From assembly GCA_033065855.1 (NCBI GenBank), contig JAVXUO010002486.1, positions 558,001-622,000 on the forward strand: a stretch of DNA of 64,000 bases, written 5' to 3'. The notes under the pieces were generated by a model. The model was not told the origin of the DNA. It did not search any database and worked only from the letters and a program-made list of their open reading frames with translations. Shown one piece after another: positions 37,801 to 50,800 of the stretch. Numbering within the stretch: position 1 is the first letter of the stretch; each line of letters starts with the position of its first letter. Made by a program: the position numbers and the translations under genes. The stretch comes from Escallonia rubra. Lineage: Eukaryota; Streptophyta; Magnoliopsida; Escalloniales; Escalloniaceae.

Positions 37801-40208
37801 AGTTATCCATCCACATAATAATTTCTGCAACACGGGATCAGTATGCCTCATCGTGATTTTTTTTTCCTTCTAGTTTTCTGCTTTTGGTTGCTTTTCCTGA
37901 TGTATATGTGATAGGGACCTCAAAATAATGACAAGGTCAAATACTATACTATTTGTCCTTTGCACTATTTCAGTACTCTACACTGTATGACTGTCCTAGA
38001 AACTGCAAGTTTCTTCCCATGGAAGTGTCTATTTTCTTCGTCCTTATTTTTTGCCTGAATACAGATGGTAGCATTTAACATGTCATGCTTAATGGTGCTT
38101 TATGTTTCTTACTTTAAAGTTGATGAGAATGCTTTCCAGGCAAATATCGGGACGCAGAGAGAGTTATTGTTGATAGTTTTCATGGAAGTGTGGAGCTTGA
38201 TACAGTGGCATACAATACCTTTATCAAGGCTATGCTAGAAGCAGGTTCGACATTGTCTATTTTTGTTTATTTAGGGAAGATATTAATGAGCAGTAAAAGT
38301 TGGGATAACACTTGGGGGCATTTTAATGGCACAGGTAAATTACACTTTGCAGCGAGCATTTATGATCGCATGCTTTCCATGGGTGTTGTTCCATCAATTC
38401 AGACATATAGCACCATGATCAGGTATGACGTGTTGCTCTACTGCTTATAAGAGAGGGCAGCAAAATTAGAAACAAGTTTAGAAGGGAAAAAAAGGGTTTC
38501 TTCTGATGTTTTGTTGTGTTGATGTATGTGCAGTGTGCATGGACGTGGCAGAAATCTTGAAAAAGCTGTTGAGATGTTCAACATGGCTAAGAGCATGGGT
38601 GTAGCTTTGGATGAGAAAGCATACACTAATATGATATGCTACTACGGGAAGGCTGGTAATGCGTTACTGCTCTTTCAATAAAATACAAGAAAATGGAGTT
38701 GTCTTCTTTTGTATATCACCTTGAATTTATGAACTCGTGGTAATGACGCATGCTTTCATGTCTCATAAGTGATTCTAGAGAAATTTGAAGTCCAAAGTTT
38801 AGGGAACTGCAACAACAGATTGGTCCCAGTAAGGACTTGATATAGTCAAGCGGGTGTTTTTCTAAATTGTCTGCCTTACGTTGTTTTGTGGGCTATAAAT
38901 GCAAGAAGACTTTAAAGACCTGCTAACTTTAGTAGGTGGCATGATTCAAAATATATTTTAGTGGCATGAATAGTTAGTAAAATGCTTTCAAGATTCTATT
39001 CATCATTCTTATGTATGTTGTAATTGTCACTAATATCACCACCTTGTCTCATCAAAACTTTCATTCAATTTGTAGGTAAAAGTCATGAAGCGTCCATTCT
39101 ATTTAGCAAAATGCAGGAAGAAGGAATAACCCCTGGACAGGTATGTGGCCTAATTTGCCAAAACAGGTAAAAATGGATCAATTGTAAAGTAAGTGATTTC
39201 CAGCATGGCCCCTGTTTGATGGTGTCCCTTGATACACAGTTCTTAGCTATCACGTCGGTACCCTTTTAAGTTGTTAGCTCCCAATGGAAAATGTAAGTTT
39301 CATTGTACATGAGGTAGCATTTTGAGTGGGTTTTAACTTTTTACATCGAGGACGTGCTTTGCTCTACAGGAATGGCAGCTTACACATGCACACACTCACA
39401 TTTGTTATTGTGAAATATCATGCTTTGCTCTCTAATCGCGTCGTAACACTATAAATTTACTCTAAGATTCAACAGTGCCCTCACTTCAGTTTAGACACTC
39501 ATACTTGATGAGTCACGAGACTCGCAAAAGATACCCATAAACTTTGCTCCTACTTGTTTTTCATTACATGGCATTATTCCCTGCGCTTTTTTTGTGTACC
39601 TTTTGCTGTTAAGAAATATGAAGCTTTATCTATAGTGGTTGCAAATGCAGGTGAGTTACAATATTATGATCAATATATATGCTGCTGCGGGACTTCATCA
39701 TGAAGCAGAGGAACTTTTTCACACTATGCGAAGAAATGGTTGTTCACCTGATGATTCCACCTACCTTGCCCTTGTAAGGGCGTACGTAGAGGGACTGAAA
39801 TACTCAGAAGCAGAGGAAGCCATTACTTTGATGCAGAAAGAAGGAATTTCCCCTTCTTGTGCTCATTTTAACGTCTTACTCATTGCTTTTGCAAAAGCAG
39901 GCTTACTTGGGGAAGCTGAAAGGGTTTTTGGGGAACTAATTTCATCTGGATTAAGTCCTGACCTTGGATGTTACCGTACTATGCTTAGAGGTTACGTGGA
40001 CTATGGACATGTGGAACAAGGCATCTCCTTTTACGAAACGATTAGTGGGTCTGTGAAACCAGACAGGTTTATTATGAGTGCAGCTGTGCATCTTTACAAG
40101 CTAGGAGGCATGGAACTTAGAGCTGAAGGTATTTTAAATTCCATGAGCCGTTTGGGCATCTCATTTCTCGAAAATCTTGAAGTTGGATCGAAGGCTCAAA
40201 TTTCTTGA
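34890..40208 (+). CDS. EMB976: Long P-class pentatricopeptide repeat protein, EMB976-like
   Basis: PPR proteins bind organelle RNA through tandem 35-residue helical hairpins. Exons: 34890-35423, 35903-37304, 37449-37760, 38140-38244, 38335-38422, 38534-38655, 39076-39140, 39651-40208; 3186 nt, 1061 aa. The N-terminus (MEALKSSFLYTTTPLHTL) is rich in Ser/Thr, like a transit peptide. A basic linker leads to LKEQKGWRQVRDFFDWMKLQ and then PPR units run to the C-terminus, for example VSYNIMINIYAAAGLHHEAE and PDDSTYLALVRAYVEGLKYS. There is no E, DYW or SMR tail. Order and sequence match Arabidopsis At5g27270/EMB976 (about 1038 aa), needed for embryo development and chloroplast RNA processing. Intron 2 (37305-37448) has a GC donor. 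Introns 2 and 4 are stop-free and a multiple of three long, so an intron-blind reading fuses them to the exons. Orthology is probable, not proven. Confidence 0.92.
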
Positions 40209-41712
40209 TATATGAAAACTTAATTGACAATGGGGTCATTGTAAAGTACATTTACACTCAGGATTATAGTGGAGGCTCAAGCGTTGCGAGTTTCAGGAAG
40301 ACTACACATATAAAAGTAGGGTGCGTATAAAATTCACACCTTTTCCGGAAAACCCCTTAAGGTATCGCCTTGTCAGAGAGCTGTGTGGAAATGGCAGATA
40401 AGCGTGTTTAGTGACAACAGAACTCTCGGAAAATTGGGGATTCAGCATAAATTACGAGTGCAGTACAGCCTTACGAACACGAAGGTAGTATAACTGCTGG
40501 AGAGAAGAAGTGTAAGGTTTGCTTTGATATTGAAACAAAACGGTGCCACTTAGCTCTTCCGAACTTCAAATATGCACTTTTCTCGAAGACGTTCATGCTT
40601 TGAACCGGAAGTTGTAGACCAAAAACGATGCTGTCTGGAAAACGGGATGAAAGATTTGTAGATACTCCCTCCATTGATGGTAGCTTTCCCATGTATCAGA
40701 GCAGCTTATTTGGTAGCTGACACATTTCCAGCTACCCATATCAATGAGAGAAGTGTACAGCTCTTGTATGTTTACTTTGTCGTTGCATTATACTTGGCTG
40801 AAGCCTTGAACAACTGTATATTTCCAACTATTATGATGCTATCCATCTAATTTCTTGCTCCAGGGTTCATCTGAAATGGCTAATGCAGGGTTTGATCCCC
40901 TCCCTTTCCCCCTCGATGTAATAGAAAAAAATCTAATTATTTGCTGAAAATAATCATAGAAAGTGACCCTGACCGAAATTAGGGGCCTGAAAACAATGAA
41001 TATGGACAGATAGCAACTATGTTGACAAGTGTTGAATGACAAAGAATGAAAGTGAAGAAATGGTTTTCATTTCACTGTTTCGGACATACAGAAATGGTTT
41101 CTTTATATATACATGTGTATGAACTAAGTGAACTGGTTTTGAATTTGAACTTTGGATAAGTTCATCCTTGTGTGCTCCAATAACAAGAATAACTTTGGCA
41201 AACTTTTGGCCACTAATGTCTAACCTTGTCGTCACTAACAAAAACGGCTTTTACTTACGCTTGCCTTCTCGCTACAAAGGTATAAAAGGTGCCTTTCGGC
41301 AAACACGCTATGTTATTCTTGATTGAACATCCTAGTACGTTAACGATTTTTTTTGTTTGTGATTATCTAGGTTTTCGTTTTCATGTTTATGGGGGACAAA
41401 CAGAGATTTACTAGACAACTGAAAAATATGTATAAACTTGTTTGAAAGTTGCGAAAATAATGAAACTTAAAGTAAATACCACATTAATAATTATGAATCA
41501 TGTGTCGTTCTGTACGTAAATACATAAAGTGAAATAAATTCGATGAATTTCAATGGTATATATTTATAAAAAAGTAGTTGAATACTTGAATATTATTTAC
41601 TTATGAGTTTTGACCACTAAGGTCCAGAAGTAAAGCCCAACTAAAGTTAAAGGCCCTCTCGAGTCTCGTCTCGGTCGCTCGCTCTCTCTCTCTCTACTCT
41701 CAGGTGGAAACC
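40209..41712. other. PPR 3' region and NDUFS6 promoter
   Basis: Probable 3' UTR of the PPR gene, then AT-rich DNA without an open frame of note. A (CT)n run lies at 41676-41694, just upstream of the NDUFS6 start. Confidence 0.6.
41557..41639 (+). promoter_or_regulatory. TATA-like box and site II motif of NDUFS6
   Basis: TATATATTTATAAA at 41557-41570 and AGCCCA (site II, TGGGCT on the other strand) at 41634-41639, 74-156 bp before the start codon. Site II elements are known to drive many nuclear genes for plant respiratory subunits. Confidence 0.4.
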
Positions 41713-44321
41713 ATGGCAGCGATCGGAGGGAAGCGAGGCTTGGGAATGGCATCGAATTTGCTGAAAACCCTAATCCGACCGTCCAATTCACCGTCTTCAA
41801 GGTGCAGAAGCCTTTCCGGCGCCGTTGACACTGAGGTTGTCACCTCTCACACCGCTAAATGGATGCAGGTACACCAATCTCGTAATCCATACACATATCT
41901 CTCTATACGAATGGTACCAAATTTGTCCACACCATATCCATCTGATTATCAGCTGTGTTTTCCGCGGTCGTACGAACTTTTGGCACTCTAGGTTACGTGG
42001 ATGCGATTCTTTTTAATTAGATAACAATATGGTTGGTGTTCCGTTTACTCGTTTTTTGTATCAGTAGTTTATTAGGAATTATCTGTGGCAATTTTATTGC
42101 TTTTGTGGCTTTTCTTGAACTTTTAGGATATAGAATCGAGGCTTATTATGCTATTTCACCCTTGTTCTTTGAGACAACTATTTATGAAGCCCTCTATGTT
42201 TCAAACTTATTTAGCAATCCCTTTATCAAGTTTTCCCAATTTGAAGAGTCCTTATCATTTCCAACGTTTTTTTTAGTGCGTGTCCGTTCGATGCATGCAT
42301 GGCTAAAATAGTTTTAAGTTACAATTTGCTGGCTGTAGCCTGTAGATAAACCTTTACCTCAAAATTCCAAATCTTTGCCCAGGCAAATATTAAACTAAGA
42401 ATTTCTACCCGGAATTAGTCATCAGTTATGGGCATCATGGTAAGGTGAAATCAGCTGCAATCTGATCTTGGAAGCAGAAAAGATTAGACTGGAGGAATGC
42501 TTGTATTCGCATGATAAACTTGTTATGCTACTTAGAGTGGATCTCCTTTGACTTGTTACTAAATCCCTGCATAAGGCATTCGTTTATGTGAATCCATCTT
42601 TTCTGTTTGGCTTTGCAAAGACATAGCAGAAGTTTAACCCACAATGATTGTTTCCTCTCTTGTAGCCTCATTTCATTTCTTGTTCTATATTCTGTTGTAA
42701 TTATAACTATCTTTCACTTGTCCTGAAACTTCCAACTTGGAGTGAATCATCACATCTATACCCAATGAATCAGGTTGTTGATTTTGCATAGCTCAAAATA
42801 ATCTCTCTTTCAACACATTGAGTTGGCGCCACTTGTGAGTTGTGATCTTCCACCCAAAAAAAACAAAGCGCTCCTTTTTTTCTTTATATATGCATTTTCT
42901 TAGTCCTCTGGTTTGCAATTCTTTAATAAAACCTCTCGGATTAGGTTTTTTTGAAACATCTGTGTACCTTCTATCAGTATTATAAATTCCTTTGAATTTG
43001 TGATTTTATAGTAATATTTTGCCTGATTCTGCTAGTGCTCGCTACACTCTTATTCTTCCTCTTTTAAGACCTTATGAGCCACCCTTTATAGGTGAACTAT
43101 GTACATAAGTAACACCCAACCTTTCCCTCCATCAAACACCACAAAAACCACTGCCCCTTCCATAACATAGCCTCATACCCATGTCTTTCTTAATCTGTTA
43201 CAAACCCTACGCAATCAGCGGCCTTAAACTATCCCTGCTTTAGCTGTACTGTACGTTTCTTTGAGTATCGTAACTGGTGACACCTACATCACTAGTACCT
43301 TCCTCTAACTAGGGCGCAAAACTTATAAATGATTAAATTAGCTACTACTGATACGTTTTTGTGGAGTGCACAGCTCTTTTACGCTGTAAAAGCCTACGAT
43401 ATCTTTTCAATAAAGATACAGATATTGCTTTATGTTGAAACTCAGTTTGAGTCTACAACGTTAGCACTAGATCAACGTGTACAAGGAAGTTCATTCAAAA
43501 TGATGATATTTACTTCAGCAGTGTGGTAAGTTCAATGCCATATTTCTCTGAGTAAAATACTATTGGACAACAGTTGAGGGGCCAAGCATCATAAACTGCA
43601 TTCAATGCTTTTAAACTTTCCGATCACTTATATTGGTGTATATTTAATCTTCACCTTCGTGTTAGTGTCTCATAAATATAGCCAATGCTTAGAAGCCCTG
43701 CCGTAAACATGATCGAGATGAATAGTGAACCGAATTATTAGCTGTGATGAACTAGGTTGGTTTATAGTTCATTTAATCAAGGAATGTAATGTGGTTATTA
43801 GAATGTTGACCGTACATTATACACTCGAAGTTCGCTTATGGTGCTCCTGTTCCGAAAGAATAACCAACTTTTCTACTTCCTTCTCAACTGTTACCAGATA
43901 ACGTTTGTATTAGACAATTACCCTATCGGTCAACAACTGGGACCCTTTGTTTCCATTATTGGCCCTTTGATACTAGCAGGGCCAGATTCCCTAAACGTTC
44001 TCTGGTGCTCTAATGTACAGGATACAAGTAAGAAATCTCCAATGGAGTTGATCAATGAATATCCACCAATCAGGGTTCATGGCAGGATTGCTGCCTGTGA
44101 AGGAGGTTAGTCTATCTTGTTCCAAGAATTTAGCTGAGCTACCATCTTCTGCATGTAGGCAGGTGTTTACTTTAGCATTCATTTTTAACCAAAGCTGATT
44201 CATGGTTGCAGATTCCAATCCAGCACTTGGTCATCCGATTGAATTTATATGCTTAGACCTGGATAAGCCAGCAGTCTGCAAATATTGTGGTCTTCGCTAT
44301 GTTCAAGACCATTCTCACTGA
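41713..44321 (+). CDS. NDUFS6: NADH dehydrogenase (complex I) 13-kDa zinc subunit NDUFS6
   Basis: Zinc-binding accessory subunit of mitochondrial complex I, in the matrix arm and required for N-module attachment. Exons 41713-41868, 44021-44105, 44212-44321; 351 nt, 116 aa. The N-terminus (arginine-rich, with an internal MASNLLKTLIRPS at residue 12) is a mitochondrial presequence. The family often starts at that second ATG (41746), so either start is possible. The mature part carries HTAKWMQDTSKKSPMELIN, RIAACEG, NPALGHPIEFICLDL and CKYCGLRYVQDHSH. The zinc ligands of the family are present: C78, H88, C103, C106. Intron 1 is long (2152 bp) and shows no element I can delimit. The gene is convergent with ATAD3. 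Confidence 0.95.
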
Positions 44322-44837
44322 AGAGTGCGTCAGATAACTGTTGCTTGACAGTTGAAGGGCTTCTCAGTTTCATTTTGTTTTGTGTTGTAATTTGACGAAA
44401 TATTGGTGCACTTGCGATGTTTGCATGCATTCCTTTGAGCGAAATAAGAAATTGATTTCCATTTCAACAGGCCTTTTGTTACATTTTAGCCACAATGTTC
44501 ATATCGCTAGCCAAATGCACAAAAATAAGAGTTCCTATCATTGTGCTAGCAGGAGCAAACAATCACACAAATCAGATGGAGAAGTAGAGGGCAAACGCAA
44601 AAGGTCACTTTCCTACTCAAAATCTTGCTCTAAATGGCCTACAAATACTGGGAGAGTGATACCAATATCAATTAATTAGAGCCTACAATAATACATGTAC
44701 CAAAATTTCCCAACTAGAGAGGGAAAATAAAAAAAGACACATTGCGCAATAATCACGCAACAGACAAGCAGATACTCACCTGCTCATTCTTTAATAATAA
44801 CTGGCACCGGGTACAAATCGAAGTAACAAAAGACTAG
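44322..44837. other. Convergent 3' spacer between NDUFS6 and ATAD3
   Basis: Tail-to-tail spacer of 516 bp. It should hold both 3' UTRs, which could overlap. No other feature is seen. Confidence 0.7.
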
Positions 44838-47800
44838 TCAAGCATTACTTCCCTCGGCACCAGCAAGCTTCCTTCTCTGTTGATGCTCTGCAACTTTATA
44901 ATCTACCACTTCTCGGAATAGGTTTGGATCGAGCACACAATTCTCACTTCCATAAACGGCAGCTTGAACACCTGCCATCATCTTTGCTATTTCTCTTCCC
45001 GAGAATCCCTCTGTCTTGGCCGCAGCTTCTTTTAGAATGTCATCACTCAAGCCCTTTATCTCTATCTTCTGCTGTTGCTTCTGGAACAAAGAAGCAAACA
45101 AGCCTGGCTTTCTAGCCCCAGCTTGAGCTATGTATTTGTCCAAATAAAGTTTCAGCAGCTTGAATCGTTCACCTTCTCCAGGCAATGGAAATTCTAGGAC
45201 TTCATCAATACGGTCTGCCACTGCTGAATCAAGATCGCCAGGACGGTTTGTAGCAAGAGCAAGGACTATGTCTTTGGACTGGTCACCCGTGCGAAAAAGG
45301 AGGGCATTGAGTGCACTCCTTTGAGCTTCACTCATGTACGTTTTATTCCGCCTGAAATTTTGGTCAATTTTATAATAAGCACGTTTAGCTCATCGCATTT
45401 TCCTATTTCAGACATTGAATTGTTTCAGCGGTTACTGAAAAATGACTAATAGGTTGTCCGGGGTTGTGGTTCTTGTTTGAGATGCAATACAAGACTAATA
45501 ATGTATATGTGCATTCACTTCATGAAACTGCGATTGATCAGTCTTGAACGCTAGGTTGAGCAAGTGATACTAACCATCTTAAGATGATCGACTTAAGATG
45601 ATGAAGTGTTTTGTTTCACTTACTCGCACAAGAATGCATCGGCCTCATCGATGAAAAGCAGCAAGCCCTTGTTGGATTTCTTGGCCCAATCAAACAACTG
45701 ATGTATTTTGGTAACGGCCTGTGGACCTAGTGGTGCAACATCCCCGCCCGTCATCAATGCATAATCAAGTCCCTGAGAACATTTATCAAAATGTTGTCAG
45801 ACAAACAAAGAAGGTACTGACTTCTTCCTAAGCCATCTCTATCAAATTACTGTTACCAAATGTCCTCACATCTATGACTACTTTCTTTCCAGCCATGAAA
45901 TACATACTCATTTGCCAAAGAAGCTTGGCAGCAGGATGGAGAAAAGGGCAAAGTGCAACCAAATGTTGTTTTGATAAAAGAAATTAAAGGTACTAGTAAG
46001 TACATAATAACATGAGAAATGAATAGCTAAGATTACGTACAGATTTCCGAGCTAGCTCTCTGGCAGCCATAGTTTTCCCTGTTCCTGGGGGGCCATAGAA
46101 GAGCATGTTTCGAAAAGGGGCCTGATGGGATTTCGTATTTGCAGTTGCATTGGCCAGCTGGTAAATTCGTTTCTGTAGAGGAGGGTTCAAAATAACATCC
46201 CCAAAGCCATTTCCATTTTTGGAGGCATCAGCACCACGTGAGAAAGTGCTCATGCCACGTGAGAACAAGCCGGACCAAGGGTATTTTCCCATGGAGGACT
46301 CCCTGATTAATGATGGTTGCCCTAGTATTCTGTCAACATAGCTCCAAATCACCCTTGCACCTTCTCTACATGCAGTAAAAAAGAACGAATGAAGCTCTGA
46401 TTTCTTGGCTTATGCTAATAGCAAAAAACCCTGCAACTGAAGTATATTGCATCTGAGTGCACACAGCTACGACAGCTCAAGGGCGGCCTTCTAATTTTGG
46501 GGTGAGAAAGAAAATAAAGAGGATATTGAAAGATAGGAAAAGATCATCAAGTGTGATATCAAAAAATTGTACTGAATGTATCAACAATGAAATAAATATG
46601 CATCATCAAACCTAACAAACTAAACTTGTACATCTAAACAGAGATCATAATATCTGAACATTTTCCGCCTGCAAAGCATTCTATGTTGTTCCAACACAAA
46701 AGTTTCATCAAGCATGTAAATTATTCCTGTTTTTTTTTATTCAACGTTTTCAACTATAAACCCTAAAGTCAACAAATTTACTCTGAGGATTATAAACAAC
46801 CCTTTACCAAAAATATTTGTAGGCTAAGGACCAACATCTCAAAACATGCAACTGATAACAGGTTACATCACAATTCTCAGTGGAGGTGGTGGTCGGAACT
46901 GACTAAATTACAAGCACAGATGGCGAATTGACAAAACGTGTAAAAAGATGCAGATTTTTTTTTTTTCAATACCTTGTTGTGTAGATTCCTGCAGCAAGAG
47001 CTGTGACGCCGCCAACAGCTACAACTAACTTATTTTGATCTGTTAATATTGCCCGCAAACCACCTACAAAAAAAAGATGTATCTCTGTCAGATAAGCTTC
47101 CTAAGCGAATCATTTAATAATTATAGAGCAAGGAAGTGGCAGTATGCACCAGCTTGATAACAGTTCCATAATCCTTTCAGCCAATAACCCAAGAAACCAA
47201 AAAAAGAGAACGCAAAAGAGATAGCACTTTCTTCTTGTCGACAGCATCTTTAATAACATTAAAGGCCTTCCTTGAGTTTTATCAATTAAGCGTGATAACA
47301 CTATGTAGCCCTGATTGCATGCCTCAGAAAAGTGTTCAGCTTCTTTGGAACATTTGAATCGACTAGGAGGCAGGATAACCTGATCTATCCACCTGAAGTT
47401 ATCTCGCAGTCTTGCTCGATATTGAAGTCGAGCAAGAAACTCCATAAGATGTTATCAACTTTCCTCCCTTCTTCTTGCACCGCTTCCTACTAAATATAAT
47501 GGTAACCAAACAGGGTTAAAAGTTATCAGCTTCCCTCCCTTCTTTTTGCTCACATTCCTACTAAATATGAAGTCTCACCCTACAAGTATAGTAACAGCAG
47601 TGCAGATAACAGCAGAAAATGTAGTTTTTTTCTAATATCAGGTCCCTGTCAGAGAGCAACTTCAACCCAGGACTCTCATTCACTTCTCTCCAGTCAACCA
47701 AACAGAATACTATAAACTCACGTACAAATGGAGTTTGGTTGTAGCGGACCCCCCCCACCCCCCAACAAATCACCCAACCCGCAGCGCCACCAGGTAGGGA

Positions 47801-50800
47801 AATGCATAACCATCCCTCCCCAACTCACATATGCTTACCCATACTGTCCCAACCCCGAGGGCATCCACCCAATACAAAGTTAGCTAACTCTTACATATGA
47901 ATCGACTTTCGATCCCGTAAACACTGGAAAGATCTTACCTTATGCCTTCACCGTGACTCCAGTCGCGTATGCCACCAAGGTGACGCTCCTTTACAGACCT
48001 CACTACGCCCGAAGGATGCCCCGAAAGTCGTTTTCTTAGAAAGAAGGGTTACTGGTTGCTGCCTTACACTAGATTAACAGAAGCAGCATAGGCTTACCTA
48101 TTAATCACAGACCCCCTTCCTTACTTGCTGACATCCTTGCTTGTCCGGAGAGAGAGAATCTTAGAAGGAAAGAAAGAAAAGATCCCCTACTTACTTAGCA
48201 CAAGGAAGAGAAATACTGACTAAAAGACCAAAAACTGGCTCACTTACTGCCTTGGCTCGTAAGACTTACAGAGACAGGGAAAGACATACCTCTAAGAAAG
48301 TCGGATTACGGGCTACGGGCTTACTACTTTGATTGTGAAGGGCTGGGAAGTCCTTGATGCCAATGAAAGATAGTCGCCTGAAGTCCTAATTACTCCTGGG
48401 AGACAGAGGAGGATGAGGACGGGGAGGAGGAACAGCTTGAATAATTGACAAGAAAAGCTGGTCAAGCTTTGGAGTTCAGAGCAACAGGAGAATGAAAGAC
48501 ATGAGAACAGATTCCAAATCTCTATTTGCTTTTATTTCCATAGTTATCAATACCATACTGGTGACGGCTGTATCGGTAACTGCCATACCGGTTAGAACGT
48601 ACCACTTTTGCCTTCTATCGGTACGGTATTCCTTTACATTTCGTACGAGTCAAAATACCGCTTTGTACCGGCCAGTACAAGTGATACTGGCCGAGGCTAC
48701 ATACCGGCCGATATTGTGTTTTGTACAGATTTCCTTAAAAAAATCTAAAAGTTAAAAATTTCGTTGCCAAATTTTATAAATTGACCATATAAAGATTAAA
48801 TGGAAAACAATTTATGTTCTCTTATATCGCCTATGTAGCCTCTTCCTCACAATATTCATCACAATATCCATCCCTACCGAGGTCTTCTTCTAGCCCAATC
48901 CTTATTCCATTGAATTCTCTCCACCCTTACCCCCCAACCCTCCCTCCTAAGTAGCACAGACACGAACACCGCGTCTGACACTGGCAGGACATCGGACACC
49001 GCAATTTTCAGAATAAAATTTTTTGAACACCGTAGAACACCGCTAAATTTTACCATATATATTATACGTGGGCATGTTTATTTATTTATTTATTTTTGTT
49101 TGATAAGTAAATTTGTTGACAAAAACCGCCAGAAAAGGAGGCGGAACCCTTACATAGAAGCTTTGGGCATGTTTATACACGTTTCAAGTACATTCCACCC
49201 TCATGAAGTAGTGAAATACCAACTAATAAACCACAAATAAAAATCTTGCTTGAAATAAAGTTGCTTTAGATAAAAAGGCAGTGCAAGATCTCCAAAAAAA
49301 AAAAAAGAAGAAAAGAAAAGAAAACAAGCCAAAAGGAAAAATAAACGACTTTCATCTCTTCCATCCACCAAGATTCAATCAACATTAATTGTCTGATCAC
49401 GTTTATTGTCCTTGGACCTCCATAAACTTCTTCCCTGCACAGGCTCATCAATTAGTCGCCTTTGTCGAAGAGCCCCATCTCTCTCTCAGTTAGGCAGAAG
49501 CAGATTGGAGGAAAAGGTAAGAATGCAATCTAACAGTGTGGTTGCCCTAGTCTTTTGATTTATAAAACAACTCCAACTTTCCCTAATATGCATCAAACCC
49601 TAAAATGAAGTTTAAAATTTTGCAATTCTGCCATATAGGTAGCGGAAACTTTTGCATAAGGTGTCCGACACCGTGTCCACATAATTAAAAATCAATAAAA
49701 AATATCCGTACAATTCTGAGAGCTGTCCGAGGGGTGTCCAGGACAGGATACCTTGACCTAGAAGAGGTGTCCGTGCTTCCTAGCCTCCCTTCTTCCCGTC
49801 TCTCCCCTGCTTTTTTTTTTCTTTCTAAGTTTGCTTTCCCTTCCTCTCTTATTTGTTTTTTTGTAGTAAATTCATAACATTCTTCTTGTCTTTATCTTTT
49901 CCTCCCTGTCCTTTTCTCTCACCAAGCAACTCGTTTTTTTTCCCCTTCTCTTTCTTATTTCGTCTCTTATCTGATTTACAATCTGTATATTTGACTATTT
50001 TTTTCCTCTGTCTCTCTTCAGTTTAATTTTACTTCTACTTTTGGTTCAGCTGATAAATTAAATTCCGAGGGTGAAAGACACTAGTTATGCTCCTCCTTGT
50101 GTCACCGTAGTTTCTTCAGCTATGAGGAAGCTTAAAGGGACTACTCTGACTCTCAATCATTCATCTGATCATCTCTCTAGTCACCATAAAATAACACTTA
50201 CCAAAAGTCAAGGCCTCACTCTATTTCTTTTTCTCACTCTCTTATCTTCCTTTTCCCTATATTTTCATCCCATTCTTTTTCTTCTCTTCTCCACTCCTCT
50301 CAGCAATCTATTATACATGTTTGCCCCCTTTCTTATCCATAATGTTTTTCCCGTTTATCCCTTCTCTTATCTGGTTCATCTAGTTTACACTCCTTATCTA
50401 CAACTTTTGTCCACCTTCCTTGTTCCTCATCATTTTATTTTTATTGCTACTTGTGATTCAGCTGATGAATTAAATTCAGTACTGAAAGGAATCAGTTATG
50501 CTCCAACTCCAAGTGTATCAAACCAATATCTTCAGTTATGAGGAAACTTTCCAAGTGTTCGTAATTTCCCTTTGTTATTGGACAAGCCTAAGACTTTATT
50601 GTACATAACGGACGAAAAATTACCATATGGTCTTGATCAAGCAATTATTTGTGTTTCTCAGATCTTTGTCAAATGATACTGAACACAACCACTTCAACAA
50701 TAGGTGTGGCTTCTTAAAGTATAGTATATTTAGTTCCTATCGTGTCGTGTTTTTAGTTTCAACTTTATGGTGCTTCCTCGACCACTAACTGCGATTTTCA

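Noticed and set aside
43838..44110. Long reading frame entering NDUFS6 exon 2
   Set aside because: The upstream part is intron that happens to be open; family alignment places the exon start at 44021 after a good acceptor.
50071..50541. 156-codon open frame in ATAD3 intron 4
   Set aside because: Low-complexity Leu/Phe/Ser sequence produced by pyrimidine-rich DNA and spanning a repeat junction; not a credible gene.
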